A DNA stretch of 64,000 nucleotides, taken from NCBI RefSeq assembly GCF_026341275.1, contig NZ_JAIFZO010000002.1, positions 8,524,118 through 8,588,117 of the forward strand, written 5' to 3'. Made by a program: the position numbers and the translations under genes. Numbering within the stretch: position 1 is the stretch's first letter; each line of letters opens with the position of its first letter. Positions 1-9,200 of this stretch are shown here, in pieces. This stretch comes from Streptomyces ortus (lineage in GTDB: Bacteria > Actinomycetota > Actinomycetes > Streptomycetales > Streptomycetaceae). The notes beneath the pieces are model-generated. The model was not told the origin of the DNA. It worked only from the letters and a program-made list of their open reading frames with translations, and did no database searches.

Positions 1-2
1 CG

Positions 3-1400
3 GGCGTGAGCGCGCTGGTGGAAGCCCACGGGATGCTGCGGGCCCAGGTCGGGAGCGACCAGGTGTTGGTGGTTGCGGAGGCGGCTGGGATCGACGTGTC
101 CGGGCTGGTGGCTCGGGTGGATGCCGCAGACCTGGCTGTGGGGAAGTTGGACCGGCTGGCGGTGGATGCCGCTCGGCAGGCTGTGACGAGGCTGGATCCG
201 GTGGCCGGGGTGATGGTGCAGGTGGTGTGGGTGGATGCCGGGCCGGAGCGGGTCGGTCGGATCGTGCTGGCCGCGCATCACCTGGCGGTGGACGGGGTGT
301 CGTGGCGCGTGCTGGTTCCCGACCTGCAGAGCGCGTGCGAGGCGGCGGGCGCGGGCCGGCGGCCGGATCCCGCGCCGGCGCCGACTTCCTTCCGCACCTG
401 GGCGGAGGGACTGCGGCGGGCCGCCCGGAGCCCGGAGCGGGTGAGCGAGTTGGATGCCTGGGCCGACCTGGTCGCCGGGACGGCTGGCGACGGAGAGCCG
501 TTGATCGGCGGCCGTCCGCTGGACCCGGCCGTCGACACGACGTCCACCCTGCGCCTGCTGTCCTGGTCACTCCCGACGGAGGAGGCGGCGGTGCTCGTGG
601 GCGAGACACCACGGGTGTTCCACTGCGGGCTGCACGAAATGCTGTTGGCCACGCTGGCCGGTGCGCTGACACAGCGCCGCCCGTACCCAGGGACCGGCGC
701 CGGTATCGGCTCCGGCGGCTTCCTGGTGGAGGTCGAGGGGCATGGCCGGGAGCCGTTGTCGGAGGGCATGGATCTGTCGCGGACGGTGGGCTGGTTCACC
801 GCGGCCCACCCGGTCCGCCTGGACGCCTCCGCAGTCGACCTCGCCGAAGCCGCCGCCGGCGGTGCGGCGGCCGGTGTGCTGGTGAAGCGGGTGAAGGAGC
901 AGGTGCAAGCGGTGCCCGGGGACGGCCTCGGTCACGGCCTGCTGCGTCACCTGAACCCGGACACGGCGCCGGTGTTGGCGGGTCTGCCGGTGCCGCAGGT
1001 CGGGTTCAACTATCTGGGCCGGTTCGCGACCGCCGGTGGTGCTGAGCCGGGCCCGGTCGAGCCGTGGCAGACGGCCGGGGACACGGCCGTAGGAGGCGCT
1101 GCGGATCCGGGGATGCCGGTGCTGCACGCGCTCGCCGCGGGTGCCGTGGTGGCGGACACGGTCAGCGGGCCGGAGCTGACGCTCACCCTGAGCTGGCCCG
1201 CCGCGCTCCTGGACGAGACCGACGTGGAGGAGGTGGGCCGGGCCTGGCTCGGCCTGCTGTCGGGCCTCGCCGCGCACACCGCCGGTCCCCAGGCCGGCGG
1301 TCACACCCCCTCCGACTTCGCACTCCTCGATCTCGACCAGGACGAAGTCGACGACCTCGAAGCCATAGCTGCCGAACTCCACGAAGGACGGTTCCTGTGA
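3..1400 (+). CDS. NRPS, C-terminal end (epimerization domain), 5' truncated by the window
   Basis: Only the last 465 or so residues of a larger synthetase are present, and the frame is open to the window edge, so the true start is outside. The visible part is an epimerization (E) domain. It carries HHLAVDG (His codons from base 276) followed by VSWRVL, the E-domain version of the condensation HHxxxDG motif, and later the PQVGFNYLGRF motif typical of E domains. It would turn the PCP-bound L-aminoacyl or peptidyl residue into a D/L mixture for a downstream D-selective condensation domain. The C terminus (TPSDFALLDLDQDEVDDL) resembles a docking (COM-donor) helix. Its stop overlaps the GTG start of the next NRPS by 4 bases, so the two are translationally coupled. 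About 530 bp at its 3' half is nearly identical to the E domain of the next gene. The upstream A and PCP domains, and so the substrate, cannot be seen. Confidence 0.93.
   Translation, partial: GVSALVEAHGMLRAQVGSDQVLVVAEAAGIDVSGLVARVDAADLAVGKLDRLAVDAARQAVTRLDPVAGVMVQVVWVDAGPERVGRIVLAAHHLAVDGVSWRVLVPDLQSACEAAGAGRRPDPAPAPTSFRTWAEGLRRAARSPERVSELDAWADLVAGTAGDGEPLIGGRPLDPAVDTTSTLRLLSWSLPTEEAAVLVGETPRVFHCGLHEMLLATLAGALTQRRPYPGTGAGIGSGGFLVEVEGHGREPLSEGMDLSRTVGWFTAAHPVRLDASAVDLAEAAAGGAAAGVLVKRVKEQVQAVPGDGLGHGLLRHLNPDTAPVLAGLPVPQVGFNYLGRFATAGGAEPGPVEPWQTAGDTAVGGAADPGMPVLHALAAGAVVADTVSGPELTLTLSWPAALLDETDVEEVGRAWLGLLSGLAAHTAGPQAGGHTPSDFALLDLDQDEVDDLEAIAAELHEGRFL
726..1260 (+). repeat. Long direct repeat, E domain copy 1
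   Basis: This part of the E domain is nearly identical at DNA level to 5342-5876 in the next NRPS, at a constant offset of 4616 bases with long runs of perfect identity (for example around 726-810). It implies recent duplication or gene conversion. Confidence 0.85.
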
Positions 1401-4400
1401 AGCCCCCGAAACCCCTCCCGACGCCCGCCAAGGGATCCGCGCTCGCGGAAGTGTGGCCGCTCTCGCCCCTCCAGCAAGGGATGCTCTTCCACTCCTCGTA
1501 CGACGACGAGGGACCGGATGTCTACGGCCTCCAGTGCGTCCTCGGCGTAGACGGCCCCCTGGACACCGAGCTCTTCCGCGCGTGCTGGGAGGCGCTGATC
1601 GAGCGCCATGCCGTCCTGCGCGCCAGTTTCCAACGGCGCAGGTCCGGCGAAGCGGTGCAGCTGATCTCACGGAGTGTGGTGCTTCCTTGGAGCGACGTCG
1701 ACCTGTCGGACCTCGGCGAGGACGAGGCCCTGACCCGGTTCGAGCGGCTGGCCCGCGAGGAGCGGGACGACAGGATGAACCCCGCCTCGCCGCCCCTGCT
1801 CCGGCTGCTGCTGGCCCGGCTCGGGGAAGCCCGCCACCGCCTTGTCGTGACGACCCATCACATCCTGCTTGACGGCTGGTCGATGCCGGTGCTCCTCGAC
1901 GAACTGGAGGTGGTCTACACGGCGGGTGGAGACATCCGCGTGCTGCCCCCGGTCACCTCGTACCGCGACTACCTGTCGTGGCTCGGCCGGCAGGACCGCG
2001 AGACGGCGCGTGCCGCGTGGCGGGAGGAACTGGCCGGGGCGGAGGAACCGACCCTCGTCGCACCCCAGGCGGCAGGCGGGGCCGAGGTCTCAGTGCTGCC
2101 GCGGGACCTCGTCCTCGATCTCCCCGAGGCGACCACTACGCGACTGAGGGAGATGGCCCGCGGCCAAAACCTCACGCTGAACTCGGTCGTGCAGGGCGCG
2201 TGGGCAATGGTCCTGTCCCGATTGACCGGACGGAACGACGTGGTGTTCGGCGCGACGGTCTCGGGGCGGTCGGCGGATCTGCCCGGCGCCGAGTCCATGG
2301 TCGGCCTGATGATCAACACGCTGCCGGTACGGGTGCCGCTGACCGGCGGACAGCCGGTGCTGGACATGCTCGCGGACCTGCAGGCGCGGCAGTCGTCACT
2401 GATGCCGCACCAGCATCTGAGCCTGAGCGAGATACAGGGGCTGGCCGGGCCGGGAGCTACGTTCGACACCCTCGTGGTCTACGAGAACTACCCGATCCCG
2501 CCCGAGGGGGCGTCCGCGCCCGGCACCATCTCCTTCACCCGCATGGATGCGCACGAGGCTACCAACTTCCCGCTGACCGTCGGCATCGTCCCCGACGTCG
2601 GCCTCCGGATCGTGATGACACATCGGCCGGACCTCTTCGACGAGGAGGCGGCGGGCCGCGTCGCCGGATGGCTGACACGAGTGCTGGAACAGGTCGCGGA
2701 CGAGCCGACGCTCCGGGTGGGCGACATCGACCTCCTCGACGAGCCCGAGCGATCCGTGGTCGTGGAGGAGTGGAACGCCACAGCGCGGGACCAGGTTCCC
2801 GACACGGTGTTGGAACGGTTCCGCGGTTGGGTCGTGAGCACGCCGGACACGGCGGCGTTGTGGTTCAGCGACCGACCGCTGTCCTACGGAGAGTTGGATG
2901 TGCGGTCGGGTGCGCTGGCCCGGGGGCTGGTCTCCCGTGGTGTGGGGCGTGAGTCGCGGGTGGGTTTGTGTCTGCCGCGTGGGGTCGAGATGGTCGTGGC
3001 GATGTTGGCGGTGTGGAAGGCGGGTGGTGCGTACGTTCCGTTGGATCCGGAGTATCCGTCCGACCGGTTGTTGTTCATGGTGGCCGACAGTGGTGCCGAA
3101 CTGGTGCTGGTGACGGAGGAGACTGCGGACCGGTTGTCGGCGGACGTCGAGACGGCTCTGGTGGGCGGGTTGGGGACCGGTTCGGGTGAGCTGCCGGACG
3201 TCACGTTCGATCAACTGGCGTACGTCATCTACACGTCAGGGTCGACGGGTCGTCCGAAGGGTGTGGCGGTGGAGCACGCTGCTGTGGCCAACCTCGCCTC
3301 GGCGATGGGTCCCGTCCTCGGTGTGGGACCTGGGCTCACGGCGTTGCAGTTCGCGTCGTTCAGCTTCGACGCGGCGGTGCTGGACGTGGCCGTGACCCTC
3401 GCCGCCGGGGGCACCTTGGCGATCGCCACGTCCGAAGAGAGGCAGGACGGCTCTGCCCTCGCCGCGATGATCGACTTCAACGGTGTCGACAGCGCGAGTG
3501 TGGTGCCGTCGTTACTGGGGGCCCTGGAGCCGACGTCGGTTTCGGGGGTGCGGAACTGGGTGCTGGGCGCGGACAGGCTGGAGGCCGGTCTGGCGGCGAG
3601 GTGGCGTGAGGGTGCTCGCGTGTGGAACACCTACGGCCCGACGGAGGCCACCGTCATCAGTACCGCGGTCCTGTTGGAGGAGGGCATCACGGGTGAGGAC
3701 GTGCCGCCGGCGATCGGACGTCCGCTGCCGAATGTTCGTACCTATGTGCTGGATGGGTTCCTGCGGCCTGTTCCGGTGGGTGTGACCGGGGAGTTGTACA
3801 TCGCGGGGGTGGGTCTGGCCCGTGGTTATATCGGCCGCTCCGATCTGACGGCTGAGCGGTTCGTGGCTTGTCCTTTCGGTGACGGTACGGGGCGGATGTA
3901 TCGCACCGGTGACGTGGCGCGCTGGACGTCGGACGGGCAGTTGGAGTTCGTGGGGCGTGCCGACGCGCAGGTGAAGATCCGCGGGTTCCGGGTCGAACTC
4001 GGCGAGGTCGAGGCGGTGTTGGCCGCCCATGCGCGGGTTGAGCGGGCCGTGGTGCTGGCGCGCGACGGACGACTGATCGGATACGCCGTCGGGGACGCGG
4101 ACGCCGAGACGCTGCGGGCCTTCGCCGCCACCCGCCTCCCTGAGTACATGGTCCCGTCGGCGGTCGTCGTACTCGACGCGTTCCCGCTCACCGTCAACGG
4201 CAAGGTCGACCGCTCCGCCCTGCCGACGCCGGAGGCTGCGGTGAGTGCCGGTCGAGCTCCGGAGACGCCTGCTGAGCAGGTGTTCTGCACCCTGTTCGCC
4301 GAGGTGTTGGGATTGGAGGCGGTCGGGGTCGGGGACGGGTTCTTCGAGCTGGGCGGCGATTCGATCATGTCGATGCAGCTCGCTTCCCGGGCCCGTGCCG

Positions 4401-6004
4401 CGGGGTGGGCCGTTACGCCGCGGCAGGTGTTCGAGGAGAAGACACCGGAACGGTTGGCACAGGTGGCGGTCGCGGTGTCCGGTGGAGGGGCTGGGCAGAG
4501 GGCGGAGACGGGCGTAGGTGAGGTGCCGTGGACCCCGGCGATGCGGTCGATGGGCGCGCACGCGCTGCGGGGCGAGTTCGCGCAGTGGACGGTGATCGGT
4601 GCCCCGGCCGGGCTGGGTGTGGATGTGCTGGTGTCAGGCGTGGAGGCGCTGCTCTGGACGCACGGGATGCTGCGGGCCCGGACCGGGAGCGACCTTCGGA
4701 CGCTGAGGGTTCCGGAGGCAGGCGAGATCGACGCCTCCGGTCTGGTGCTCCGGGTGGCTGCCATAGGGGCCGCTGAGGGTGAGGTGGACCGGGTGGCGGT
4801 GGACGCCGCTCGGCCCGCGGTGGCGCGGCTGGATCCGGCAGCCGGGGTGATGGTGCAGGTGGTGTGGGTGGACGCCGGGCCGGACAGGATGGGCCGGATT
4901 GTGCTGGCGGCTCATCACCTGGCGGTCGACGGGGTGTCGTGGCGCGTTCTGGCGCAGGACCTGGGAACCGCGTGCGAGGCGGCGGCCGTCGGCCGGCGAC
5001 CGGTCCTCGAACCGGCGCCGACGTCCTTCCGCTCCTGGGCCCGGCAGTTGGAGCAGTCGGCAAAGGACCCGCGGCGGGTCGAGGAGCTGGCGAAGTGGGT
5101 TGAGCTGGTGGGCGCCGCCGGTGAGCCGCTGATCGGCCGCCGCGCGCTGGATCCGACCGTCGACACGGTCGAGTCCTTGCGGCGTTGTTCCTGGTCGGTT
5201 CCGGTGGATGAGTGCACGGGGCTCGTCGGTACGGTGCCGGGGGTGTTCCACTGCGGTCTGCACGAGGTGTTGCTGGCGACGCTGGCCGGTGCGGTGGCCG
5301 CGTGGCGGCCGGGCTTCGCGGCCGGGCCGGGTGGGTTCCTCGTGGAGGTCGAGGGGCATGGCCGGGAGCCGTTGTCGGAGGGCATGGATCTGTCGCGGAC
5401 GGTGGGCTGGTTCACCGCCGCCTATCCGGTCCGCCTGGATGCCTCCGGAGTGGACCTGACGGAGGCTGCGGAAGGTGGCGCGGCGGCTGGTGTGCTGGTC
5501 AAGCGGGTGAAAGAGCAGGTGCGGGCGGTGCCCGGGGACGGGCTGGGCCATGGCCTGTTGCGTCACCTGAATCCGGAGACGGCGCCGGTGTTGGCGGGTC
5601 TGCCGGTGCCGCAGGTCGGGTTCAACTATCTGGGCCGGTTCGCGACCGCCGGTGGTGCCGGAACGAGTTCGGTCGAGCCGTGGCAGTCGGCCGGAGACAC
5701 GGCCGTCGGTGGCGCCGCCGATCCGGGGATGCCGGTGCTGCATGCGCTCGACGTGGGTGCCGTGGTGGCGGACACCGCGAGTGGCCCGGAGCTGACGCTC
5801 ACCCTGAGCTGGCCCGCGGCGCTCCTGGACGAGACCGACGTACAAGAGCTGGGGCAGGCCTGGCTCGGGCTGCTGAAGAGCCTCGCCGCGCACGCCGCCG
5901 ACCCGTCCGCCGGCGGCCACACGCCCTCCGACTTCGCCCTCCTCGATCTCGACCAGGACGAAGTTGACGACCTGCAGGCCGAGTTCGCCGACGACAGCCT
6001 CTGA
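1397..6004 (+). CDS. Single-module NRPS, C-A-PCP-E
   Basis: A 1535-residue peptide synthetase adding one residue and epimerizing it. GTG at 1397 is chosen because it overlaps the previous stop (GTGA); the frame also stays open upstream but that reads through the previous gene. Domain order: condensation (about residues 15-450, HHILLDGWS at 154-162; the start WPLSPLQQGMLFH is typical of C domains that follow an E domain), adenylation (about 460-950, core A3 YTSGSTGRPKG near 612, core A10 NGKVDR), carrier protein (LGGDS, phosphopantetheine Ser989) and epimerization (HHLAVDG from 1173). The A-domain pocket residues read by eye as D-A-L-S-V-G-T-V-I, the same as both A domains of the next NRPS. 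The substrate is not assigned with certainty; Dpg is favoured by context. The C-terminal TPSDF tail looks like a docking segment. A TTA leucine codon lies at 3512-3514. Confidence 0.96.
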   Translation: MKPPKPLPTPAKGSALAEVWPLSPLQQGMLFHSSYDDEGPDVYGLQCVLGVDGPLDTELFRACWEALIERHAVLRASFQRRRSGEAVQLISRSVVLPWSDVDLSDLGEDEALTRFERLAREERDDRMNPASPPLLRLLLARLGEARHRLVVTTHHILLDGWSMPVLLDELEVVYTAGGDIRVLPPVTSYRDYLSWLGRQDRETARAAWREELAGAEEPTLVAPQAAGGAEVSVLPRDLVLDLPEATTTRLREMARGQNLTLNSVVQGAWAMVLSRLTGRNDVVFGATVSGRSADLPGAESMVGLMINTLPVRVPLTGGQPVLDMLADLQARQSSLMPHQHLSLSEIQGLAGPGATFDTLVVYENYPIPPEGASAPGTISFTRMDAHEATNFPLTVGIVPDVGLRIVMTHRPDLFDEEAAGRVAGWLTRVLEQVADEPTLRVGDIDLLDEPERSVVVEEWNATARDQVPDTVLERFRGWVVSTPDTAALWFSDRPLSYGELDVRSGALARGLVSRGVGRESRVGLCLPRGVEMVVAMLAVWKAGGAYVPLDPEYPSDRLLFMVADSGAELVLVTEETADRLSADVETALVGGLGTGSGELPDVTFDQLAYVIYTSGSTGRPKGVAVEHAAVANLASAMGPVLGVGPGLTALQFASFSFDAAVLDVAVTLAAGGTLAIATSEERQDGSALAAMIDFNGVDSASVVPSLLGALEPTSVSGVRNWVLGADRLEAGLAARWREGARVWNTYGPTEATVISTAVLLEEGITGEDVPPAIGRPLPNVRTYVLDGFLRPVPVGVTGELYIAGVGLARGYIGRSDLTAERFVACPFGDGTGRMYRTGDVARWTSDGQLEFVGRADAQVKIRGFRVELGEVEAVLAAHARVERAVVLARDGRLIGYAVGDADAETLRAFAATRLPEYMVPSAVVVLDAFPLTVNGKVDRSALPTPEAAVSAGRAPETPAEQVFCTLFAEVLGLEAVGVGDGFFELGGDSIMSMQLASRARAAGWAVTPRQVFEEKTPERLAQVAVAVSGGGAGQRAETGVGEVPWTPAMRSMGAHALRGEFAQWTVIGAPAGLGVDVLVSGVEALLWTHGMLRARTGSDLRTLRVPEAGEIDASGLVLRVAAIGAAEGEVDRVAVDAARPAVARLDPAAGVMVQVVWVDAGPDRMGRIVLAAHHLAVDGVSWRVLAQDLGTACEAAAVGRRPVLEPAPTSFRSWARQLEQSAKDPRRVEELAKWVELVGAAGEPLIGRRALDPTVDTVESLRRCSWSVPVDECTGLVGTVPGVFHCGLHEVLLATLAGAVAAWRPGFAAGPGGFLVEVEGHGREPLSEGMDLSRTVGWFTAAYPVRLDASGVDLTEAAEGGAAAGVLVKRVKEQVRAVPGDGLGHGLLRHLNPETAPVLAGLPVPQVGFNYLGRFATAGGAGTSSVEPWQSAGDTAVGGAADPGMPVLHALDVGAVVADTASGPELTLTLSWPAALLDETDVQELGQAWLGLLKSLAAHAADPSAGGHTPSDFALLDLDQDEVDDLQAEFADDSL
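2931..4160 (+). repeat. Adenylation-domain DNA repeat, copy 1
   Basis: The A domain of the single-module NRPS is collinear and almost identical in DNA with 7725-8954 (constant offset 4794, no indels). The stretch 2931-3126 matches 7725-7920 without a visible difference. A shorter third copy lies at 10869-11356. Confidence 0.85.
5342..5876 (+). repeat. Long direct repeat, E domain copy 2
   Basis: Partner of 726-1260 (offset 4616). See that entry. Confidence 0.85.
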
Positions 6005-6067
6005 TCCCCGGCCACTGACCTTCGGCCTCCGCCCCCCAGGACCCTTAACCACCGCTCATTGCCGACC

Positions 6068-6175
6068 AACCCCCACAGCGCTGTCCGTGTTGCCATGCCC
6101 CACACCTCCGTCCGCGTTACCAACCCCCACAGCTCCGTCCGCTCCGCCCGCCCCCCACTGCTCTGTCCCCGCTGC
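6068..6175 (+). repeat. Four degenerate 27-bp tandem repeats between NRPS genes
   Basis: The 210-bp gap between the two NRPS genes holds four consecutive 27-bp units starting at 6068, 6095, 6122 and 6149, each built on a core like CCCCACAGCTCCGTCCG. Units 1-3 are clear and unit 4 is degenerate. On the reverse strand they would read as a 9-residue repeat rich in Gly and Val, but nothing indicates expression. The NRPS frame is open through the repeat, so an upstream start would add a repetitive leader peptide; this is not favoured because a better start with a ribosome site lies at 6215. Confidence 0.7.
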
Positions 6176-6214
6176 CGAACCGACGTTGCGAACCGCTGTG
6201 AGGAGACGTACGCG

Positions 6215-9200
6215 ATGACCCGGACCCGGACCGCCATCGAAGACATATGGCCGCTGTCGCCGCTGCAGGAGGGGCTGCTGTTCCACGCGTCCCTCGGGGA
6301 CGGGGCCTCCGACGTGTACGCGGGCCAACGGGCCCTGGCCCTCGACGGTCCGCTCGACGTCGACCGTCTCCGCCGCTCCTGGGCGGGCCTGATCGCCCGC
6401 CACGGCACCTTGCGGGCCAGCTTTCGCCGGCGCAAGTCGGGCGAGGCGGTGCAGGTCATCGCGCGGGAGGTGGAGCTGCCATGGCGTGAGGCCGATCTGA
6501 GCTGCCTGGCCGAGGCCGACGCGGAGGCCGAGGCGGACCGGTTGGCGGGGGCCGAACTGGCGGACGGCTTCGATGTCGCACGGGGTCCGCTGCTGCGGTT
6601 GCTGCTGCTCCGCCTGGGCGACCGGCGTCATCGACTGGTGCTGACGACCCACCACATCGTGCTCGACGGCTGGTCGTTGCCCATCCTGGTAAGCGAACTC
6701 GAGGCGGTGTACCGGGCGGACGGGGATGCTGGGGCGCTGCCGCCGATCAGGTCGTACCGCGACTACCTGGCCTGGCTCGGCCGGCAGGACCGGGAAGCCG
6801 CACGGATCGCGTGGCGGGAGGAGTTGGCGGGGGCGGAGGAGCCGACGTTGGTTGCTCCGGCGAACCCGGCCCGGCTGCCCCTGCGGCCCGAGACGGTCCT
6901 CGGCGAATGCGATGCGGAGTTGACGCGGGTGCTGAACGACGTGGCCCGTCAGGGTGACGTCACCGTGGCGACGGTGATGCAGGGTGCGTGGGCTCTGGTG
7001 CTGGCTCGTCTGTCGGGGCGCCGGGACGTGGTGTTCGGGACGACGGTGGCCGGGCGGCCGGCGGACCTGCCGGGTGCGGAGTCGTTGATCGGCTTGTTCA
7101 TCAACACCCTGCCGGTACGCGCCGAATTGGCCGGTGACCTGTCGGTGGCCGACCTGCTGTCCGAACTCCAGACCCGCCACATCAACCTGATGGGCCATCA
7201 GTACCTTGGTCTAGCCGAAATCAAGCAGATCGCCGGACCAGGCGCCGAGTTCGACACGCTCGTCGTCTACGAGAACTACCCGCACTCCGCCGCTCCGGCA
7301 CCGCACGACCCGGACACACTCGTCATCGGGCCGGGCGGCGCCCCACAGGATGCCAGCCACCATCCACTGGCGTTGATCGTCATCCCTGGCGAGCGGATGG
7401 AACTGCACCTCGACTACCGCCCCGACCTGTTCGACAGGGCCCGTGCCGAGAGCGTGCTGGCTTCGCTGATTCGGGTGTTGCAGCAGATGGCGGCCGATCC
7501 ACAACTGCGGCTCAGCGATATCGAATTGCTGGACGAGATCGAACGGTCCGCCGTGGTCGAGGACTGGAACGCCACCGCACAGGAGGTGGACGCTTCGACG
7601 GTGCTGCAGCGGTTCCGCGCGTGGGCGGCGCGGACGCCGGATGCGACCGCCTTGGTGTCCCGGCGAAACACCCTGCCCTACGGAGAGTTGGATGTGCGGT
7701 CGGATGCGTTGGCGCGGGGGTTGGTCTCCCGTGGTGTGGGGCGTGAGTCGCGGGTGGGTTTGTGTCTGCCGCGTGGGGTCGAGATGGTCGTGGCGATGTT
7801 GGCGGTGTGGAAGGCGGGTGGTGCGTACGTTCCGTTGGATCCGGAGTATCCGTCCGACCGGTTGTTGTTCATGGTGGCCGACAGTGGTGCCGAACTGGTG
7901 CTGGTGACGGAGGAGACTGCGGGCCGGTTGTCGGCGGACGTGGAGACGGCTCTGGTGGGGGAGTTGGCGACCGGTTTGGGTGAGCTGCCGGACGTCACCT
8001 CCGATCAACTGGCGTACGTCATCTACACGTCAGGGTCCACCGGTCGTCCGAAGGGCGTGGCGGTGGAGCACGCTGCCGTGGCCAACCTCGCCTCGGCGAT
8101 GGGTCCCGTCCTCGGTGTGGGACCTGGGCTCACGGCGTTGCAGTTCGCGTCGTTCAGCTTCGACGCGGCGGTGCTGGACGTGGCCGTGACCCTCGCCGCC
8201 GGGGGCACACTGGCGATCGCCACGACGGAGGAGCGGCAAGATCCCTCCGCTCTCACCGCGATGGTCGAGGCGGCCGGTGTGGCCGTGGCGAGTGTCGTGC
8301 CGTCGTTGCTCGGCGCTCTGGAGCCCAAGTCGGTCGTGGGAGTCAGCAACTGGGTCCTGGGTGCGGAGCGGCTGGAAGCTGGTCTCGCCGCCAGGTGGCG
8401 TGAGGGCGCTCGCGTGTGGAACACCTATGGACCCACCGAGGCCACCGTCATCAGCACTGCCGTCCTTTTGGAGGAGGGCATCACGGGTGAGGACGTGCCG
8501 CCGGCGATCGGACGTCCGCTGCCGAATGTTCGTACCTATGTGCTGGATGGGTTCCTGCGGCCTGTTCCGGTGGGTGTGGCCGGGGAGTTGTACATCGCGG
8601 GGGTGGGTCTGGCCCGTGGTTATATCGGCCGCTCCGATCTGACGGCTGAGCGGTTCGTGGCCTGTCCTTTCGGTGACGGGCCGGGGCGGATGTATCGCAC
8701 CGGTGACGTGGCGCGCTGGGCGTCGGACGGGCAGTTGGAGTTCGTGGGGCGTGTCGACGCGCAGGTGAAGATCCGCGGGTTCCGGGTCGAACTCGGCGAG
8801 GTCGAGGCGGTGTTGGCCGCCCATGCGCGGGTTGAGCGGGCCGTGGTGCTGGCGCGCGACGGACGACTGATCGGATACGCCGTCGGGGACGCGGACGCCG
8901 AGACGCTGCGGGCCTTCGCCGCCACCCGCCTCCCTGAGTACATGGTCCCGTCGGTGATCGTCGTACTCGACGCGTTCCGGCTCACCGTCAACGGCAAGAT
9001 CGACCGCTCCGCCCTGCCCGCTCCCGACCTCGGAGCGGGCGGATCCCGGGGGCCCGAGACGCCTGTGGAGGAGGCGTTGTGCGCCCTGTTCGCGGAACTG
9101 CTCGGGGTGGAGCAGGTCGGGGCGGAGGAGAGTTTCTTCGCGCTGGGCGGCGACTCGCTGCTGGTGATGCGGTTGATCGCGCGGATGCGGGCGGAGCTGG

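Noticed and set aside
1064..1396. Extension of the single-module NRPS upstream of 1397
   Set aside because: It overlaps the E domain of the previous gene in another frame and reads as Arg/Gly-rich sequence without a domain; GTG 1397 couples to the previous stop.
6059..6214. Upstream start for the terminal NRPS that would include the 27-bp repeats
   Set aside because: No ribosome site, repetitive peptide, and a good GAGGAG-ATG at 6215 directly before a typical C-domain start.
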